Shown in pieces: positions 25,270 to 38,628 of a stretch of DNA of 64,000 bases. The stretch covers positions 12,745,585-12,809,584 of the forward strand of contig OY741267.1 in NCBI GenBank assembly GCA_963514095.1, written 5' to 3'. Position 1 is the stretch's first letter. Every line of letters starts with the position of its first letter. The notes under the pieces were generated by a model. That model was not told the origin of the DNA and did not search any database. It worked only from the letters and a program-made list of their open reading frames with translations. Source of the DNA: Eutrigla gurnardus. Lineage: Eukaryota; Chordata; Actinopteri; Perciformes; Triglidae. The position numbers were made by a program, and so were the translations under genes.

Positions 25270-25790
25270 TTATTTATTTATTTATATTTCACCAATAAAA
25301 GGAAATGCCACAAATAGTTCTCCATCTTTTCCATAGCTCCATCAGGGATCACTCCTATAATATAAAACAATGGGTCTAGTGTAAAATCAATGTTGAAATA
25401 CGGTAGTAAATATTTCTGTTTCAATTTTGGACAACCCCCCGTGTGTGTGATCTCCAACTTGTTTACAACCCCTCCAGCCCAAATTTGTTTAACTGTCATA
25501 TTTTGAAGCAATGAAAGGAGTTCTAAAATATCACATTTTTAATATCTGGTTGAATTCTGTCCATAGTGGGCTATTTGTTACTTTATGTCCCCCTTTACAT
25601 TTCTTCCCATGTTGCATCTGTAATAATAACAGCACTCATTTCCATCTCCCACTTTAATTCTATATCCAGACTATCAAGTCTGTATACTAGTGACAACTAG
25701 TCAAACAACAAGTCAATTATAATAAGTCCTTTCTCTGTCCATTCCCAATCTGCATGTTCTTTACAATCTTGATTACTCGTTGTGTTGTTA
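25270..25790 (-). mobile_element. L1-type LINE ORF2 C-terminal relic
   Basis: Reverse-strand translation, with stops and frameshifts, gives VTNSPLW-like and RFFRTP-like pieces, then KLEITHTGGCPKLKQKYL, LDPLFYIIGVIPDG and YLWHFLLLVKYK. The order matches the conserved C-terminal end of L1/Tx1-clade ORF2 proteins (TNSPLWREF, then H.FWDCPKI, then LLGV, then LL.LLLA). It is disabled by several stops. The element may extend to higher coordinates but I cannot follow it. Confidence 0.65.
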
Positions 25791-27740
25791 GAGTTGATTT
25801 AATCCTTTTTATCACCATACAGACTTTCTGGATGCAGTTAATTAATTATTATATAGTTGGTAAATGCATCTGTTTTATTTGCTAAAACACAGGATTTCAC
25901 TGAAAGCCCAGATTCCTCAGTTTTCCTCTAGTACATGAACCCAGCATGCATTTGTCGATCTGTGTTCAGCTGGAAACCGTGAAAACACTCTCATAACTCC
26001 ACTAGCAAATGTAACCTGAAACATGCGTATCAGGCAAAGCACTCACATTTAACAATCTGTAGGTAAATACAAATATATCTATTTAATACATTTTCACTGC
26101 AGTTTTCGGATCAGTTCTCTATCGGTGAAATCATTCAAATAAAAAGTGTAGACTGGATTATCCAGAATAAAATTGTATTACTTTGTAATGGGATGAAGGC
26201 AGAAATTTGACAGACAGACAGACACCTAAAGCAAAAGCATCTGATGGCGGGTAACCATTAGAGGAAATAAATAGCTTTGTGTAATCTGGGTAAACAAGAG
26301 CGTTAATAGTCTTGGATGACAGCAGAGATCGATGGCACAATAGCAAGCCCTATATCTGTCTGTGATTCACATTTAGTTGTTGGTTTTGTTTATAAATTGG
26401 GAAGCTTTTGTGTTCATGATAATAACTATAGTTTCTATAATTTTACCCTCATTGTGTAAGATGTTAAATGTGAGCATTCTTCAGCATGACTCGTAAAAGT
26501 TTTTTTACGTTTTTTACTACAATCCCACATCATTTGCAACATATCTCACCAATTTGTAATGCTGCTCTGAAAATGTGTATGTATTTTTTCAGCCATTCCA
26601 CACAACCATTGATTCCTTCTGACCATATAACTTGGACCTTGATAGATTAAAATGTCAATTCATGCAATTTCGATTATGTTTTTTTTACATTGTGCTATTT
26701 ATAACAAATTAGTCAAATTAAATTACCCCCCAGTTTAAAACCATGAAGTAATTTGCACACCACTGTTTGGCTCACAGACATACTGCATGGTTTTAAATGC
26801 TTTCCCTCCTGTTCTGTCCTGTTGTTCTCGCGGCTATATCAGCCCTCCACTCTGAGAAGACTCTATATACCCTTGGGCAAAAAAAAAACTCCATCTTTAA
26901 CTTTAAATGAGCTGTAATGGCGTCTGGGGCCCTTTTCCCAGATCCAATATGGCCTCGCATCTCACAGACACGCGGGGGCTTTTCAATTCCCGAGGCCAAA
27001 GGTGTGAGTATTATCTGGAGATTCATTCCCTGGGCTTAAATGGAAGAATGAAAAGTGAGGCTTAACTTACCTGCCTTTTGTGAGCTTGACGCAGCTCATT
27101 CTTCATTCAGTCCCAGGCAATCTTCAAAAGGGTATTTTTAAGCCAAGATGGCTTCCACATTGCAGGGAAGTTATTTTTGCAATGTTATTTAGCAACTTGG
27201 TGTGTTTGGTGATGAACTGTTCCTTATTTCTTCTTATGGTGTGTTCACACTAAACACAAAACAAATTTTGGGTGGCATATTAACATATAAAGTCAAAGGA
27301 AAGATGCAAATAGACCTGAATGCGTGCCAGGCGATCATAAGGATTCTGCAAAATTCGTGTGACCCTGTGTTGAGAAAGCCTCATGCACCTCACTGACATC
27401 CAAACGTTGTTGATAAGACATGAAAGAAAAAAATATTGGAGCCGTCTGTGGTCACCCGGAGCTCGACGATGGTACCTCATATTTGTACAGATGTCAGATG
27501 AAACTGTCTATGATACAAACAATAATATGGCTGCCGTATTTACACACGTATTATGTTATTTTCAGGAGCTAAAATGTTATCATAGCCTAGCACTGAACAA
27601 CAAGTGTGGGTCTTATGAACACAGGCGGAAGACGGAAAAGCGACAATCTTACTGTATCTGGCTTAATCTAATCTCTGGTGTGAAGCTGTTAACAAAGTTA
27701 GCTTCCATAATTCAAAGTAAACTTTACAACCAAGTGGGTA
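25791..27740. other. Intergenic DNA without recognised gene
   Basis: A/T-rich sequence; part of 26000-26800 could be further LINE ORF2 relic on the - strand, but no motif is firm. The 129-codon frame at 27383-27772 runs into a repeat copy and is not supported as a gene. Confidence 0.45.
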
Positions 27741-27744
27741 GTAA

Positions 27745-28160
27745 AGTAGCGATAATAGCGATGGTAGGGTAGCGATGGTAGCGATGGTAGCGACGGTAGG
27801 GTCGATGGTAGCAATGCTGTGGTAGGGACCTCCCAATCAAAGGGTAGCCACACCCTAAAGCATCCCCTGCTTGATGGTCTATTTGAAGTCTAAATGGACC
27901 ACATTTCACTAAATGAACATCATGCTGGATTGAAGAAAACTTGAAACAAGAGATTGAGACCATAAACTGATGTTTACAATGTTTACGGAGGAATTGAATC
28001 AAGTTAAAAGTAGGGTAATTTCCTCAAAGACTTCCATACAATCAGACTTATTTTTGCAACTAGAGGAGTCGCCCCCTGATGGCTAGTGGAGAGAATGCAG
28101 GTTTGAGGCCCTTCAGGCTTAACTCTTCAGAACCAGAGGTAGCAACATGGTCAGACTACT
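27745..28160 (-). repeat. Interspersed repeat family 1, copy D, with local minisatellite expansion
   Basis: On the - strand it reads CTACCTCTGGTTCTGA, GCCATCAGGGGGCGACTCCT, CAGTTTATGGTCTCAATC, AGCATGATGTTCATTTAGT, GGGGATGCTTTAGGG: the most complete 5' half of this family in the window. At its distal end (27745-27815) the segment CGCTACCATCG is amplified into a short array of 9-15-bp units. Confidence 0.8.
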
Positions 28161-29394
28161 TTGCATGACTTTCTAAGGCACTGGGTAGCCCAGCACATCA
28201 AAATATGACCGTCCACTACGCAACAAGTAGGAAAACAGGTCACAAACATCACTAACTTTACTTCAACTACGCTTTGGGACACCAGTTTCCTGCATTTGTT
28301 TGACCCTCCCACCCTGTATGAAATGTTTCATCATCAAACCTCCTGTAGCATTTTGTCTGAGTATCTCATCATGGCAGGTGAAGTTACTTGAAAGCCTTGT
28401 GCGTTGGTATCAGACAACGCAGGGCGTTACAAAGCATCAGTATTTGACGCCCTGATGAAAATGTCAGGATCTTCCTAAGTCTATCCTAAGTCAACAAACA
28501 ATCCATAGTAATAGTGAAATGAATCAATAATAAACATAATCATTAGACCTACTGTACCTCCAAGCAGCAACTATATCATCAATATCTCAAATCCAGAATA
28601 GTAGCATAAGTTGAGCTCCTTGCATCTCTATAGTTAAATAAATGTGTGATTGCATGTAGGCTGTGTACGTGTGGGCAGACATGATTAAAATGTGTGGCAA
28701 GTAGAAAACCACGGCACTCATTTAGATCACGATCAGTAAGCATCAAGTCCCTTAACAGGTGATCTCCCGCAGTGCGTCTGTGGAAGTTGATCACTCACGG
28801 CACTTTAAATACGTAATTCAAGGGAGCTCACTGTTGACATGACACCCAATCATCCAGGATCCCCGTTGGACTTTTGGATATTTAATATTTGAACCCTTTC
28901 CTGTCACTAAGGTGATATGAATCTGAATTGCAAATCTCCTCGGGGCTCCAATGGCTGCCGTGCCATTTGAAAGTGAATCTGTGTTGTCTGGATGTGAGTT
29001 TCAGAGGGAAGAGAAGGAAATGATAGTGTAATGAAAGCCTGTCTGGGCCAGATGATGACCATGAGGAAAAACGCATTCCTCTGAGAGAGCAGGTGAATTC
29101 CTCTCTCTGTTTTCTATATAGAAAAGGTTGTATTTGCTTCGGTGGATGAGTAAATCACATTGTAGAATACCAGCAAAGATCCAATGTATCTGATAAGAAG
29201 CAATCTCGAAAAGCCTCATTTTTATTTTGTATTTGAATGAAAACAATTTTGGTCTTCAGAAGTTCAAAGGCACTGAAATGCACCAATTCTCCAGACCATC
29301 ATCTAAACAAAACTGCCATATAATTCATTTGTGCAAGCAGTTTTTTACGACCCATATTTATGTGTAATAATGTGGGTGACCTAAGCGTCAAAGT

Positions 29395-29760
29395 TTAAAA
29401 AAAAGCAACAAAGTCTGTGTAGGGAGGAGGTTCAGGTTGGACACAGGATTTTCACCCAGGAGACCACAGTTTGTGTACCTTATTTAACTTATAATCTAAC
29501 ACACAACCATGATTTTCTCACCTAACTGAGTATTTTGTTTTAATTCAGATACCAACACTTGGTCAGTGGCCCAAGGCTAAACGATAGCACTCTAGGTTCC
29601 CCTCTAGCATCATGGATGGGGTGTTAGTATCTGCTGGTTACATATGTTCTTGCTCTTTATACTATCAGCTCCACTGATTGTCTCATAATGACACGGATGG
29701 TTGTACATGAAGAGCCTGGTGCTTCTCATATAGATGCTAAAGGATGCACTGACTAAACGG
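29395..29760 (+). repeat. Interspersed repeat families 3 and 4
   Basis: GACACAGGATTTTCACCCAG and GAGACCACAGTTTGTG (family 3) are followed by ACACTTGGTCAGTGGCCCA, CCTCTAGCATCATGGATGG and AGAGCCTGGTGCTTCTCAT (family 4). The same neighbouring pair occurs at 14470-14730. Confidence 0.65.
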
Positions 29761-30449
29761 CGCTGTTAGATGAGTTAGGAGTGAGAACAAGTTGTGTTTT
29801 GGGAGCCATTAGCAAACAACCTTTTCTTTCATTTAGGTGGGAGCAGGTGTTGCAATTATCCTATTGACTTGGCCCTGACCAGGAAATTTAACGGATTGAT
29901 TGGACTCTCAGTTAACCACCAAGAATGTGGATGAAGGGTGCAAATCTTTTTTTTAAGGTGACGTGTCGTTAAAATAAGAGTTCCTTGGTGGCTCTAAGTA
30001 CGCCGAATTAAAGAGTAGACCCGTTAGTGAGCGAAGACCCAACTTCCTGTCTCGCTCTCTCTCTCCTCCCCCCCTCCCCCCTCCCACACTTCCCCTCGTA
30101 TCTCCTCACACCTTTCATAACACATATCTTCCACTTTCTCTGTATCAATTCTCCTCTTCCCCTCCAAATCTCCTCCCCTTTTATCATCTCACACCTCTCC
30201 GTCTCTTTATTGCCGTCTTCCGTCTTCCTCTCCCGTCTGCTCTGTCCTTAATTTATCCTTTCACTCCTGTTCTCTCTGCTCTCGGTTCAATTTCTTTTCA
30301 ATTTGCTTTATTGGCATGAATGTTGGATGAGCAGTGCTGCAGAGTCAGTTGAATAAAAATGGTACAAACTAGCTACAACATAACAATAAATGGCTCTCCC
30401 TCCCCCTTTGTCCCTTTTGTCACACCTTGTCATATGTTGCTGCCTCCGT

Positions 30450-30472
30450 CTCTCTCTCTCTCTCTCTCTCTA

Positions 30473-30557
<85 letters not shown>
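30450..30557. repeat. (TC)n-(CA)n compound microsatellite
   Basis: A TC run (30450-30470) followed by about 41 CA units (30475-30557). Two overlapping His/Thr open frames across it are artefacts. Confidence 0.96.
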
Positions 30558-30560
<3 letters not shown>

Positions 30561-31010
30561 CTCCCAGCTCTCTCAGGATTTTTTTCTCCATCACTGCTCA
30601 GATTAATCAGCAGCTTCCTGCCAGTGTCTGACAGTTTCCCCCTAGTTGGTCGGTCTCCAAATCAGACAGTGTTAGACACCAGATCACTGTCCTGTCTGTC
30701 TGACTCCCTGTCTCTCTCTGTCCATCTGTCTGTCTGTCTGCTTAATCCCTATGGGCCATTAGATGTCACTGCAAGTCTTTTGTATCTAATTAGAAGTCCG
30801 GGTGTGGCTGGATGGAGACAGGGTGCCTGTTAGTTTGTTCACATGGTGTAAATCTACGATACAATACTGTCTAACCGTGTTTTTGCAGTCAGCATGTCTC
30901 GGTAGAGTCACCTTTATTTAGTCCGGAGGGAACTGTGTTTGCTGCTGAGTAACTGTCTCTCACATGTAGCCTTGCAATTTATATTGGTGAGGGTGGGGTA
31001 TGTACAAAAA

Positions 31011-31046
<36 letters not shown>

Positions 31047-31569
31047 AACGTATCAACACAAATATGCAGGTATCATTTCTGTGCCACTAGAGGAACATTT
31101 GCATACGCAGACAAACACAAACTTACAGGTGCTACTGAATATTCTCTTCAGGGTGCATTGCACCTGAACACACTCATGTAAATGCAAGCACATACACACA
31201 CACACACTTGCATGCAAAAGTGGTCATACCCCTGTTGTTCAGTGCATGTACAATACCAGCAATTCTTTGACATTTTGAGCACACGGAACCTGGCTCTGTC
31301 CAAAAGTAAGACGAACCACCATCTAGCACCTCCAATGCTCACTAATTAATAAGTTATATCTCACTTGTTTCATGCTTTCGAATAAAAAAAAAAGACACAC
31401 ACACTGTGGAAATTCCAGGAAAAGCAAAGGAATAGAGCGCTGTAGGAATCAGTCCTAAAACTCTCCAATGAGTCAGCATTTTTGCACTTCCGGCTCTCTT
31501 GCCTCAAAGTCGATGAGTTTTTTGAATGAGTTTTTGGTCCACCAAGGGAGAAGTCTCAGGTTGAAAGGG

Positions 31570-31700
31570 AAATGAAACAAACACAGGACTTTCACCCAGG
31601 AGACCACTGTTTGTTTCCAGGGTGAAATCAAAAGTTTTGTTTTGTTTGAATTTCTAACGTTAACAATGTACTGCAACTATAATCTGGGTGCAAAAACCTC
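31570..31700 (+). repeat. Interspersed repeat family 3
   Basis: ACACAGGACTTTCACCCAGG and AGACCACTGTTTGTTTCCAG match the best-conserved block of this family; the tail has decayed. Confidence 0.65.
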
Positions 31701-33344
31701 ACAAGCTTAACCGAGAATGCAGTTAGTTGTAATTTTGTAGCAGACGGGGTTGGACATAAACACCTTTGCCTCGAGGCATGGCCGACCACATTTCCTACCA
31801 AACATTCTTTTTACCTTAAATGCTTTGTTATATCCTGTAGGAATTGATAACAACAACAAAAAAGTTAATATTGTACTATGAAAAAAACCCACGTTTCTAC
31901 TTTGCCTTAATTTTCCACCACTGAACGCTGTCTCCTACTACTTTCTTACTTTGACTCTTACGCCCTCATCCTCTAAATGGATATTTCCCTGCTTCTCCCT
32001 CTCCGTCTCTCTTCACTTATTTAATTTGGTATCACATTATGGCTCCGGAGAAGAAAGTTAATTACGCAGCATTTTGAATTATGAATTGTGATACAGTTTG
32101 GCAACATATTGCCTCATTCCTTACCGCAGACTGAAACTGTGATGAGATCTTTCACAGTTACTTTGCAAGTATCAAAGGTGCCATGTTCACTGGAATCTTT
32201 TATAGGAGTTGAATTTTATATTAACTTGATATCATCTTTTGTTGAAGCCCACATGACAGAAGAAGGGCTTCATTCCAAAAAGCAATATTCAATGAATTAA
32301 TTATGGTAGAAAAAATGTCTTTATTTCTCACTTTGCAGGATGCCATAATATGATTTTAATGGCATTTACTATAAGGGAACAGGTTATTTCTCACAATAAT
32401 ACAGTCCACCAGGGACTAAAATTGAAAAAGGTTTACTAGACTTCACATGATAGAGACCGAGCAAACTTTGTTTTACACATTATAATATTAAATTCACAGT
32501 AAGAATGAACAACAAATTGCAATTATCATTGTAATGTTATGCTGGGTAAATATACAAGAGACTTGCTGTTGAATTTTTCAAATGACAAAGAGTGAAGCAG
32601 ACAGACGGTTCGACAATATACATTTGGAGGAAATATCCAGGATGTCAAACTGAGTGATCCATTTTAATGGATAAAAATGATGCAGAAGTAACGACATAAT
32701 GACAACGACTAATAAAAAGTCAGAAGTCATCATTTGTTTAGCAAATAATTTTGGAAATGACAGAATCACACGCAAATATTCGCGATGGAATTTGAAAGTT
32801 GAAATATTTAAATTTAAGCAAATAAAACATTTGTGTCATTCACGTCATTTCATTTCATCTTGCTGTAGAAATGTATGTATCATAATTCTCTGCAAGTAAC
32901 CAGAATCCTATCGAAAAATACCATTGGCATTTGGTTGAGGGAACCAGTGTGATGCTCACATTAGGGATTGACCTACAAAATTAAACTGGTTCGAGATTTA
33001 AATTATATTCCCTATTCGCCTCCAGTGGATTTAGGTGGAGGTGGAAAAATCTCTGAGAGAAATATCTCTAAGTCTGGACAAATAAAACCAGACTTGTCTA
33101 CATTGATAGAATCCATTATGGAAGAAAGATAAATATATTTTTTAAAGTTTTAGTTGACAGTCCACCCTGGTTTTGCTCTTCATGCTGACAATTTAATGTG
33201 TAATGACAACATCCTGCCAACAGTCCTCACATTCCACGTTTAATTTCTACACATTACTATTAAGACGTTTACAACTTTTGGTAAATATAAGTACGGATTT
33301 GAGTGGAGATCAGACTCAACAATTACACACCATACTGTTCGTGA

Positions 33345-33365
33345 CCCCCCCCCCCCCCCCCCCCC
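33345..33365. repeat. Homopolymer C tract
   Basis: Uninterrupted run of C of 21 bases followed by TCTTTCTCTCCCCC. Such runs often mark assembly-length uncertainty. Confidence 0.9.
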
Positions 33366-33495
33366 TCTTTCTCTCCCCCAGTCATTTACATTTATATTGA
33401 ATTAGAATCCGTGGTGGAGAGCTAGTGGAGGCAGCCGAGACTGATTATAATGGGAGATTACGAGCTGACTGCACCACCATTATGTCGTGTAATTA

Positions 33496-33535
<40 letters not shown>

Positions 33536-34194
33536 GATGGGGTCCTTGGACGCCCAGATGTCAGGATCTATTTCATTTAGGGAAATAATGCTTCCCCCCT
33601 TCCACCTATTCCACCTGTAAATATTATAGAGAGCTGAATTACACCTTTTTACACCCATTTTACGGGTCACAATTTATTGGAGATAAATATCAAACAAGGC
33701 GTTATAAGGAGGATATGTGGGTCCCCATCAGGCGTCGTGTTCGACTTTATGGCTTCATTTGACTGCATCGATCTGGTGTCGTAATGCATGTAGGATTACT
33801 GGACATGCACTCAGGAAGAGAACTAATTGGTTCGACATAATGTAAAGCCCGTTGGAAAAGATCAGCCCTTGTGTTTCCTCTGCTAAAGTACTGTAGTTGA
33901 CAGATTTTAGACTCGTTATTGCTGTATTATAGGAGTAGAAGAGCCAGTTGGTAGATTAAAAGGAAATTACATAGACGACAAATCAAATATGTAGTCACAA
34001 TGAAATTACAAATTATTATTCCTGTAAAATCATTTTTACACATTTCTAAAGGCATAAAAGCCAACCAATAAGACAAATTATTAAACAGTGCCTCCCCGGC
34101 AACTGTCGTCATACGTACCATTCTTAATTACCTTTCCAGGGAAATGGATTTCTTTCTGGACCGAACGGTTGCAATTTGAAACTGTTTGAAACAT

Positions 34195-34750
34195 GAAACA
34201 ATCAAAACAAAACATGCTACCATACAACAGTTAGGTTAAGGCAAAACCACTTGATTAGGGTTAGTAAAGAAAACATCATGATTTGGCTTTAAACACGGAG
34301 TCATTTGGAAAAACCACAGAGACTTTGACTTTGAATGCATCGCCAAACTGAAAAAGTCCCGCCCCTTCATTCAGACCTCTTCAAAGCTGCTCCCTCGGAA
34401 CGCCAAATGAGTGCTGAGTGCAATCAGGAAGTAAGCGTTGACAGACAGGCAGATAACATTTTTTAAATGTTTTTATGTCAGAGAATTTAATGTATCTTTG
34501 CTATCAGTATGGTACGAGGATTTCAAGTAATATAACAGAAAGTGTTTCTGAAAAGAATCACCTACTCAACCTTTAAATGTTTACGAAAAATGAAATGAAA
34601 CAAAAATGCTACGTACTTGGTTATGTTTAGGCAATAAAACAACTTTGTTCAAATGGGACACAAACAGCAATCTCCTGATTAAAGTCCTGTGTTTTTTGAC
34701 CCGTCGACCACAGCAACCTCCCCCCTACGTGGACAACCACAGACTCATTT
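34195..34750 (-). repeat. Interspersed repeat family 3, inverted copy
   Basis: Contains CAACAGTTAGGTTAAGGCAA, TTGGTTATGTTTAGGCAATA and CTGATTAAAGTCCTGTG, the last being the reverse complement of the CACAGGACTTT core of other copies. Confidence 0.55.
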
Positions 34751-35549
34751 GAAACAAATTTGCGTGGCATCAAGAGCAAATTTAATCTACCAAAAAAATA
34801 CGTTCCACTCAAAATGTAATTCATAATGCAGATCATTTTTAGGAGACCAGACTGAAGCAGTATAAACAGACCATTTTGCGCTTTTTGACAAGATTTTAAA
34901 ATGTGGAGTGAAGTATTGCAGAGTTGCCTGGATGATCATTTGATTTCAACACAAATATGACTCAGAAATTGTTGTTTCTTTGCATGTGATTTAACAAAGC
35001 ATAAAGGAATGAAAAACAAAAAATACATTGAATTAAAGGTACAGCTAGGACGGATGTGTCTGAATGTACTGTTCATTTTGTCTTTAAATGTATGTTCACA
35101 ACTGAAAAATATCAGTACAGCAACTGTGTCGTAGAACTGCATTTTGAAAAGCTGGCTGCAATTTACATTATTCTAAAAGCAAAACAAATCTCAGGTATAA
35201 TTGTTTGTCATGGTGTGTTTTCTATAGCTAACAGGTTGTGCCAGCCATAGTTCTCTCCAATGCGTGATCCCGTCATGTGTCTATGTAGAGATTCAGTGCT
35301 CATTAAAGAAAATGAAGAGGAGGCTGCCACTTAGTGTATAAGTCCGCCTGTCACGTAAGAGAGCAAGACGCTCTTGAAATTCTGTTTTAATTGAGATTTT
35401 AAAGTGATAAACTGCGACCGTGTCGGCTCTGTTTGCTGTCATTGCTTTACTTTTGCACTCACAGTCCAAACATCTTGTGGACCCTTAATTATAGCGGAGC
35501 CACAAGACCCTTCAATCACATCTTACAAGCTTTTCCAGGTGAGGGTGAT

Positions 35550-35860
35550 CACGAATATTCATGGGAGGATTACTGAACGTGCCTCGCAGAAACAGGTCCA
35601 GGGGGGAATGTGTCAGGTGCCCACCCTGGCCTTCACCTACAAAATGTTAATTAAAAAGACACCAACCAAGAGACTCAGAATCACCACAAAGAAACACAGA
35701 TTGACAACAAAGAGACACCGAACCACAAAGATGTGTGTAATGATGACAAAGAGTATAGTATAAAGTTGTTGTGTCTTGCTCCTATGTAGGAGAGGTTGTG
35801 GGTCCTTTTGCATGTCTATGGCCCATTGTCTCCTCATCTGCCCATGCAAATATAATATTC
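35550..35860 (+). repeat. Interspersed repeat family 2
   Basis: Starts near ATGGGAGGATTACTGAACG with ACAGGTCCAGG, passes through CACAAAGAAACACAGATTGA and CAACAAAGAGACACCGAA, and ends with TGTGTCTTGCTCCTATGTAG, GGTCCTTTTGCATGTCTATG and GCCCATTGTCTCCTCATCTG. The same order and ends recur at 44160-44885; partial copies lie at 3058-3205 (-) and 55640-55735. Confidence 0.75.
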
Positions 35861-36149
35861 AAGTCTATTTTATCTATAGAGTTATATCATAACAAAAAGT
35901 GATCTCAGGACACTTCACTTGAACACGCTCCTGATTTGAATGAATACGTTGTCATTAAGTTGCCTACAAAGCACTGGTTCAATCATACCTAGCCAGACGT
36001 CTCCCAAATAATATATAGAATTTCAGCAAATGAGTATCCGCTGTATGAACAACCCCTGACACCAATCAACACTGTTTCATCACTCCTTTAAATTCATGTC
36101 TTAACTCCATCTGCACCACCCCGTGGTACTCACCCCCATCCTAATCAAG

Positions 36150-36560
36150 TGAGAACCATGTTTCCCCAGCACATCAAAAACAACATCCCAACCAGCCTGG
36201 ATCCTGACCAGTTTGCATACAGAGCCAACAGGTCCACAGGGGACACCGTCTCCACTCAACCCTCACACGTCTTGAAAAAAACAACACCTACATCAGAATG
36301 TTGTTGATTTCAGCTCAGAATTAAACACAATTGCTTGAGTACCTCACTCTGAACCTGGTTATTAGATTTCCTCACAAACAGACCCCAGGCAGTTCAGATT
36401 GGCAGCAACACCACCTCCACTGTGGTGTTGAACACCGGAGCCCCCCAGGGCAGTGTTCTCATCCCCTCCCTGTTCACGTTAAAGACCAGCGACTGGCCCC
36501 TGATCCCAAACTGCTCAGCAATCGTCTTTAGACTAAGCGACGCGGTGGACAAGCTCATCA
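36150..36560 (+). mobile_element. LINE reverse transcriptase relic, L2/CR1-like
   Basis: Conceptual translation across frameshifts gives LDPDQFAYRANRSTGDTVST, a YI/MLLISAQN-like fragment and VVLNTGAPQGSVLIPSLFTL, hallmark reverse transcriptase motifs of teleost non-LTR retrotransposons (QFAYR...ST, GVPQGSVLSPLLF). The catalytic YADD box is not intact in the sequence that follows. Several frameshifts make it a dead fragment. Confidence 0.8.
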
Positions 36561-38125
36561 GTTGACATTTTAGATGTTTGTCGGCTCTACGGTGGCTCTG
36601 AGTGGACAAACAACTCTAAACCAACTGAAAACATTTTTGAGGGACGAAGATTCAGTTTTGGCACAACGTGAGGTCGTATTTATATTTAACGTGCAACAAT
36701 TTTGGATGAAAAAAACAGACTCATGCACTGTGCAAAGCCTTAAATCCTTTGTATAGTTTAGCTGTACGGTCCAGCAGTTTCCTGGACTTCTACCTTGATT
36801 GTTTCAGTGTTGAGAAGCCTGATAGACACTTAGAAATAGGGACCTGGTTAAATGAGGGAAATGAAAAGCAGGAAACTATCTCTAACTAAAAGATGCTTTT
36901 TCTTGTTTTTTGGCATTTATGGGCACAGAGCAGCAAAATCAATTAAAAAATCAACTGCATGGTGACTTTTAAAAATGCACCTATATAACTGTATAATCAA
37001 GTGTTCTTCTTTGCCAGGCTTAAAAGACTAAAAAAGGAGGACTAAAGAGATACATTTTTGAGTGGATGCAGGGCAGATAGTTCTGACACAGCTTCAACTA
37101 CTTCCAAGCATGGAGAATCTTTCCAAACGTATTAAACATCACTTTAAAGAGGATTCATGTCACTGGAAGTCATAATCACTGTTAGCGTACATTAGAGGGT
37201 CCTCCACTGTTTGTTGCACTTAAATGAAGGGTTTATATTCAATAATGCACACAGCCACACAGCCAGATCGTCAGTTCCAGTCCCAAACGTATCCGTCCAA
37301 AACTTTTAAATGAATTTACAGACAATGTAAATAAGCCAATATGCTGGTGGCATACAGGGGAGCTAATTGGTTCCTGATACATACTGTCCAATATCCTTAA
37401 AAGGAGGCTGCTCAGCCTGCAATATGTAAATTGCGAGGCTGGGATGGTAATTAAAGATAACTGCAGGCATATTGTCGTATTGTATTCACAGTGTTGGCAT
37501 TTTCATCAGTCCTGAAGTCAGTCACGAGTGTAAGACTCCCTGAAGACATCCCTCAAATCTTCCTTAAATTAATTCTCAAATGATTTTTTCTAAAATTATG
37601 GCATATTTCATATGGAGGTGTCAAAGTTCAGGATCAGATACAGAGCAGCAGCCATTCAGTTGATGCTTTTATGTGCTTAAACAGCTTTTAATGATTTTGT
37701 TTCCTCTCTGTTCGGTTCGTAATAAAAAAAACACCCATTTCAACTTCCAGGATTAACGAGGACAATAACAACCGCCATTAAGCCAGATAGCTCTGATATT
37801 TGAGGCTGAACTGTGAGGAGTTGGCAAGCATCATTATCACTGCCAAGTCATAAAATGTTCAGTCTGTGAAACGCTGATAATACAGGACCTTTTCATATTT
37901 TCTTTTTAAGTGCCTCCGTGGAGTTTATGAGGTGAAAAGTAACTCAGTCGTGATCACACTGGACAATGGCCCCGCCTAGTGTTCACTTTATGCTACTGCT
38001 ATTTTTGTGTGGTCAGATGACATTTATTGTGACAGATATATAGTAAATGTCCTGTAATGGCCTGTTCGCTTGTCACCAGCCTCGTTGGGGCTGCATTTGC
38101 TGTTTGTTGGAGCACTACATCAGGG
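36561..38125. other. Intergenic DNA without recognised feature
   Basis: A/T-rich sequence. No repeat family tracked elsewhere in the window, no exon and no RNA gene is recognisable. Confidence 0.5.
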
Positions 38126-38133
38126 CTCAAGCA

Positions 38134-38628
38134 CAGTGGCGTGTCCAGACATTTTTGATAGGGGTGGCACCAGTGGGGCACTGACATATGCAGGGGTGGC
38201 ATGAAGTGTGAGCAGGAGCGCCTGCGCAGACATATACACTCACGTATGCACACCCACACCTAACAAGACAGGATAAACGTTTAGCTTATTACCGTTACAG
38301 CTTTTAACTACAGGCACAGTAAGTGTAGTGAAATGTAGGTTTCTCACATCTTTCTCGACGACGCTCCAGAAACGTGTTGCTTCCATAGACAGTTTGTTTC
38401 ACGTGTAGGTTTGCTCAAACTTCTTCTTCTTCGGGACTTTTTTTTTTGCAGGCTACATACTACTTTAGCGCATCTCTGCTGCCTCTCAGGTTTGAGAAGG
38501 AACTGCAACTCTAAACAAGCTTCCAGTTTACATTCAGTGCCGTGAATATTGGGGTGGCACTTGGGGTGGCCAATCAGATTTCAGGGGTGGCCCGTGCCAC
38601 CCTAGGCCACTCCCTGAACACGCCACTG
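38134..38628. mobile_element. Non-autonomous hAT element (495 bp) with perfect 8-bp target duplication
   Basis: Begins CAGTGGCGTGTCCAG and ends CTGAACACGCCACTG, inverted repeats with one mismatch. The flanks are CTCAAGCA (38126-38133) and CTCAAGCA (38629-38636), a perfect 8-bp duplication. Near both ends the interior carries GGGGTGGCAC-type repeats. No transposase frame. Confidence 0.93.

Larger units (their letters stand above)
28161..35549. other. Intergenic DNA with scattered repeats and unique A/T-rich blocks
   Basis: No exon was recognised. It includes family-3/4 copies (29395-29760, 31570-31700, 34195-34750), a C/T-biased block (30040-30300), (TC)n-(CA)n at 30450-30557, (CA)n at 31014-31045, a C run at 33345-33365 and (GA)n at 33499-33532. 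The blocks 32000-33200 and 33370-33850 are unusually free of recognisable repeats and are A/T-rich with many TAAT cores. Confidence 0.5.

Noticed and set aside
27383..27772. 129-codon open frame
   Set aside because: No family resemblance; its 3' end lies in a family-1 repeat copy.
30390..30833. 147-codon frame through the (CA)n array
   Set aside because: Leu/Ser- and His/Thr-rich translation of TC and CA microsatellites, with no family resemblance.
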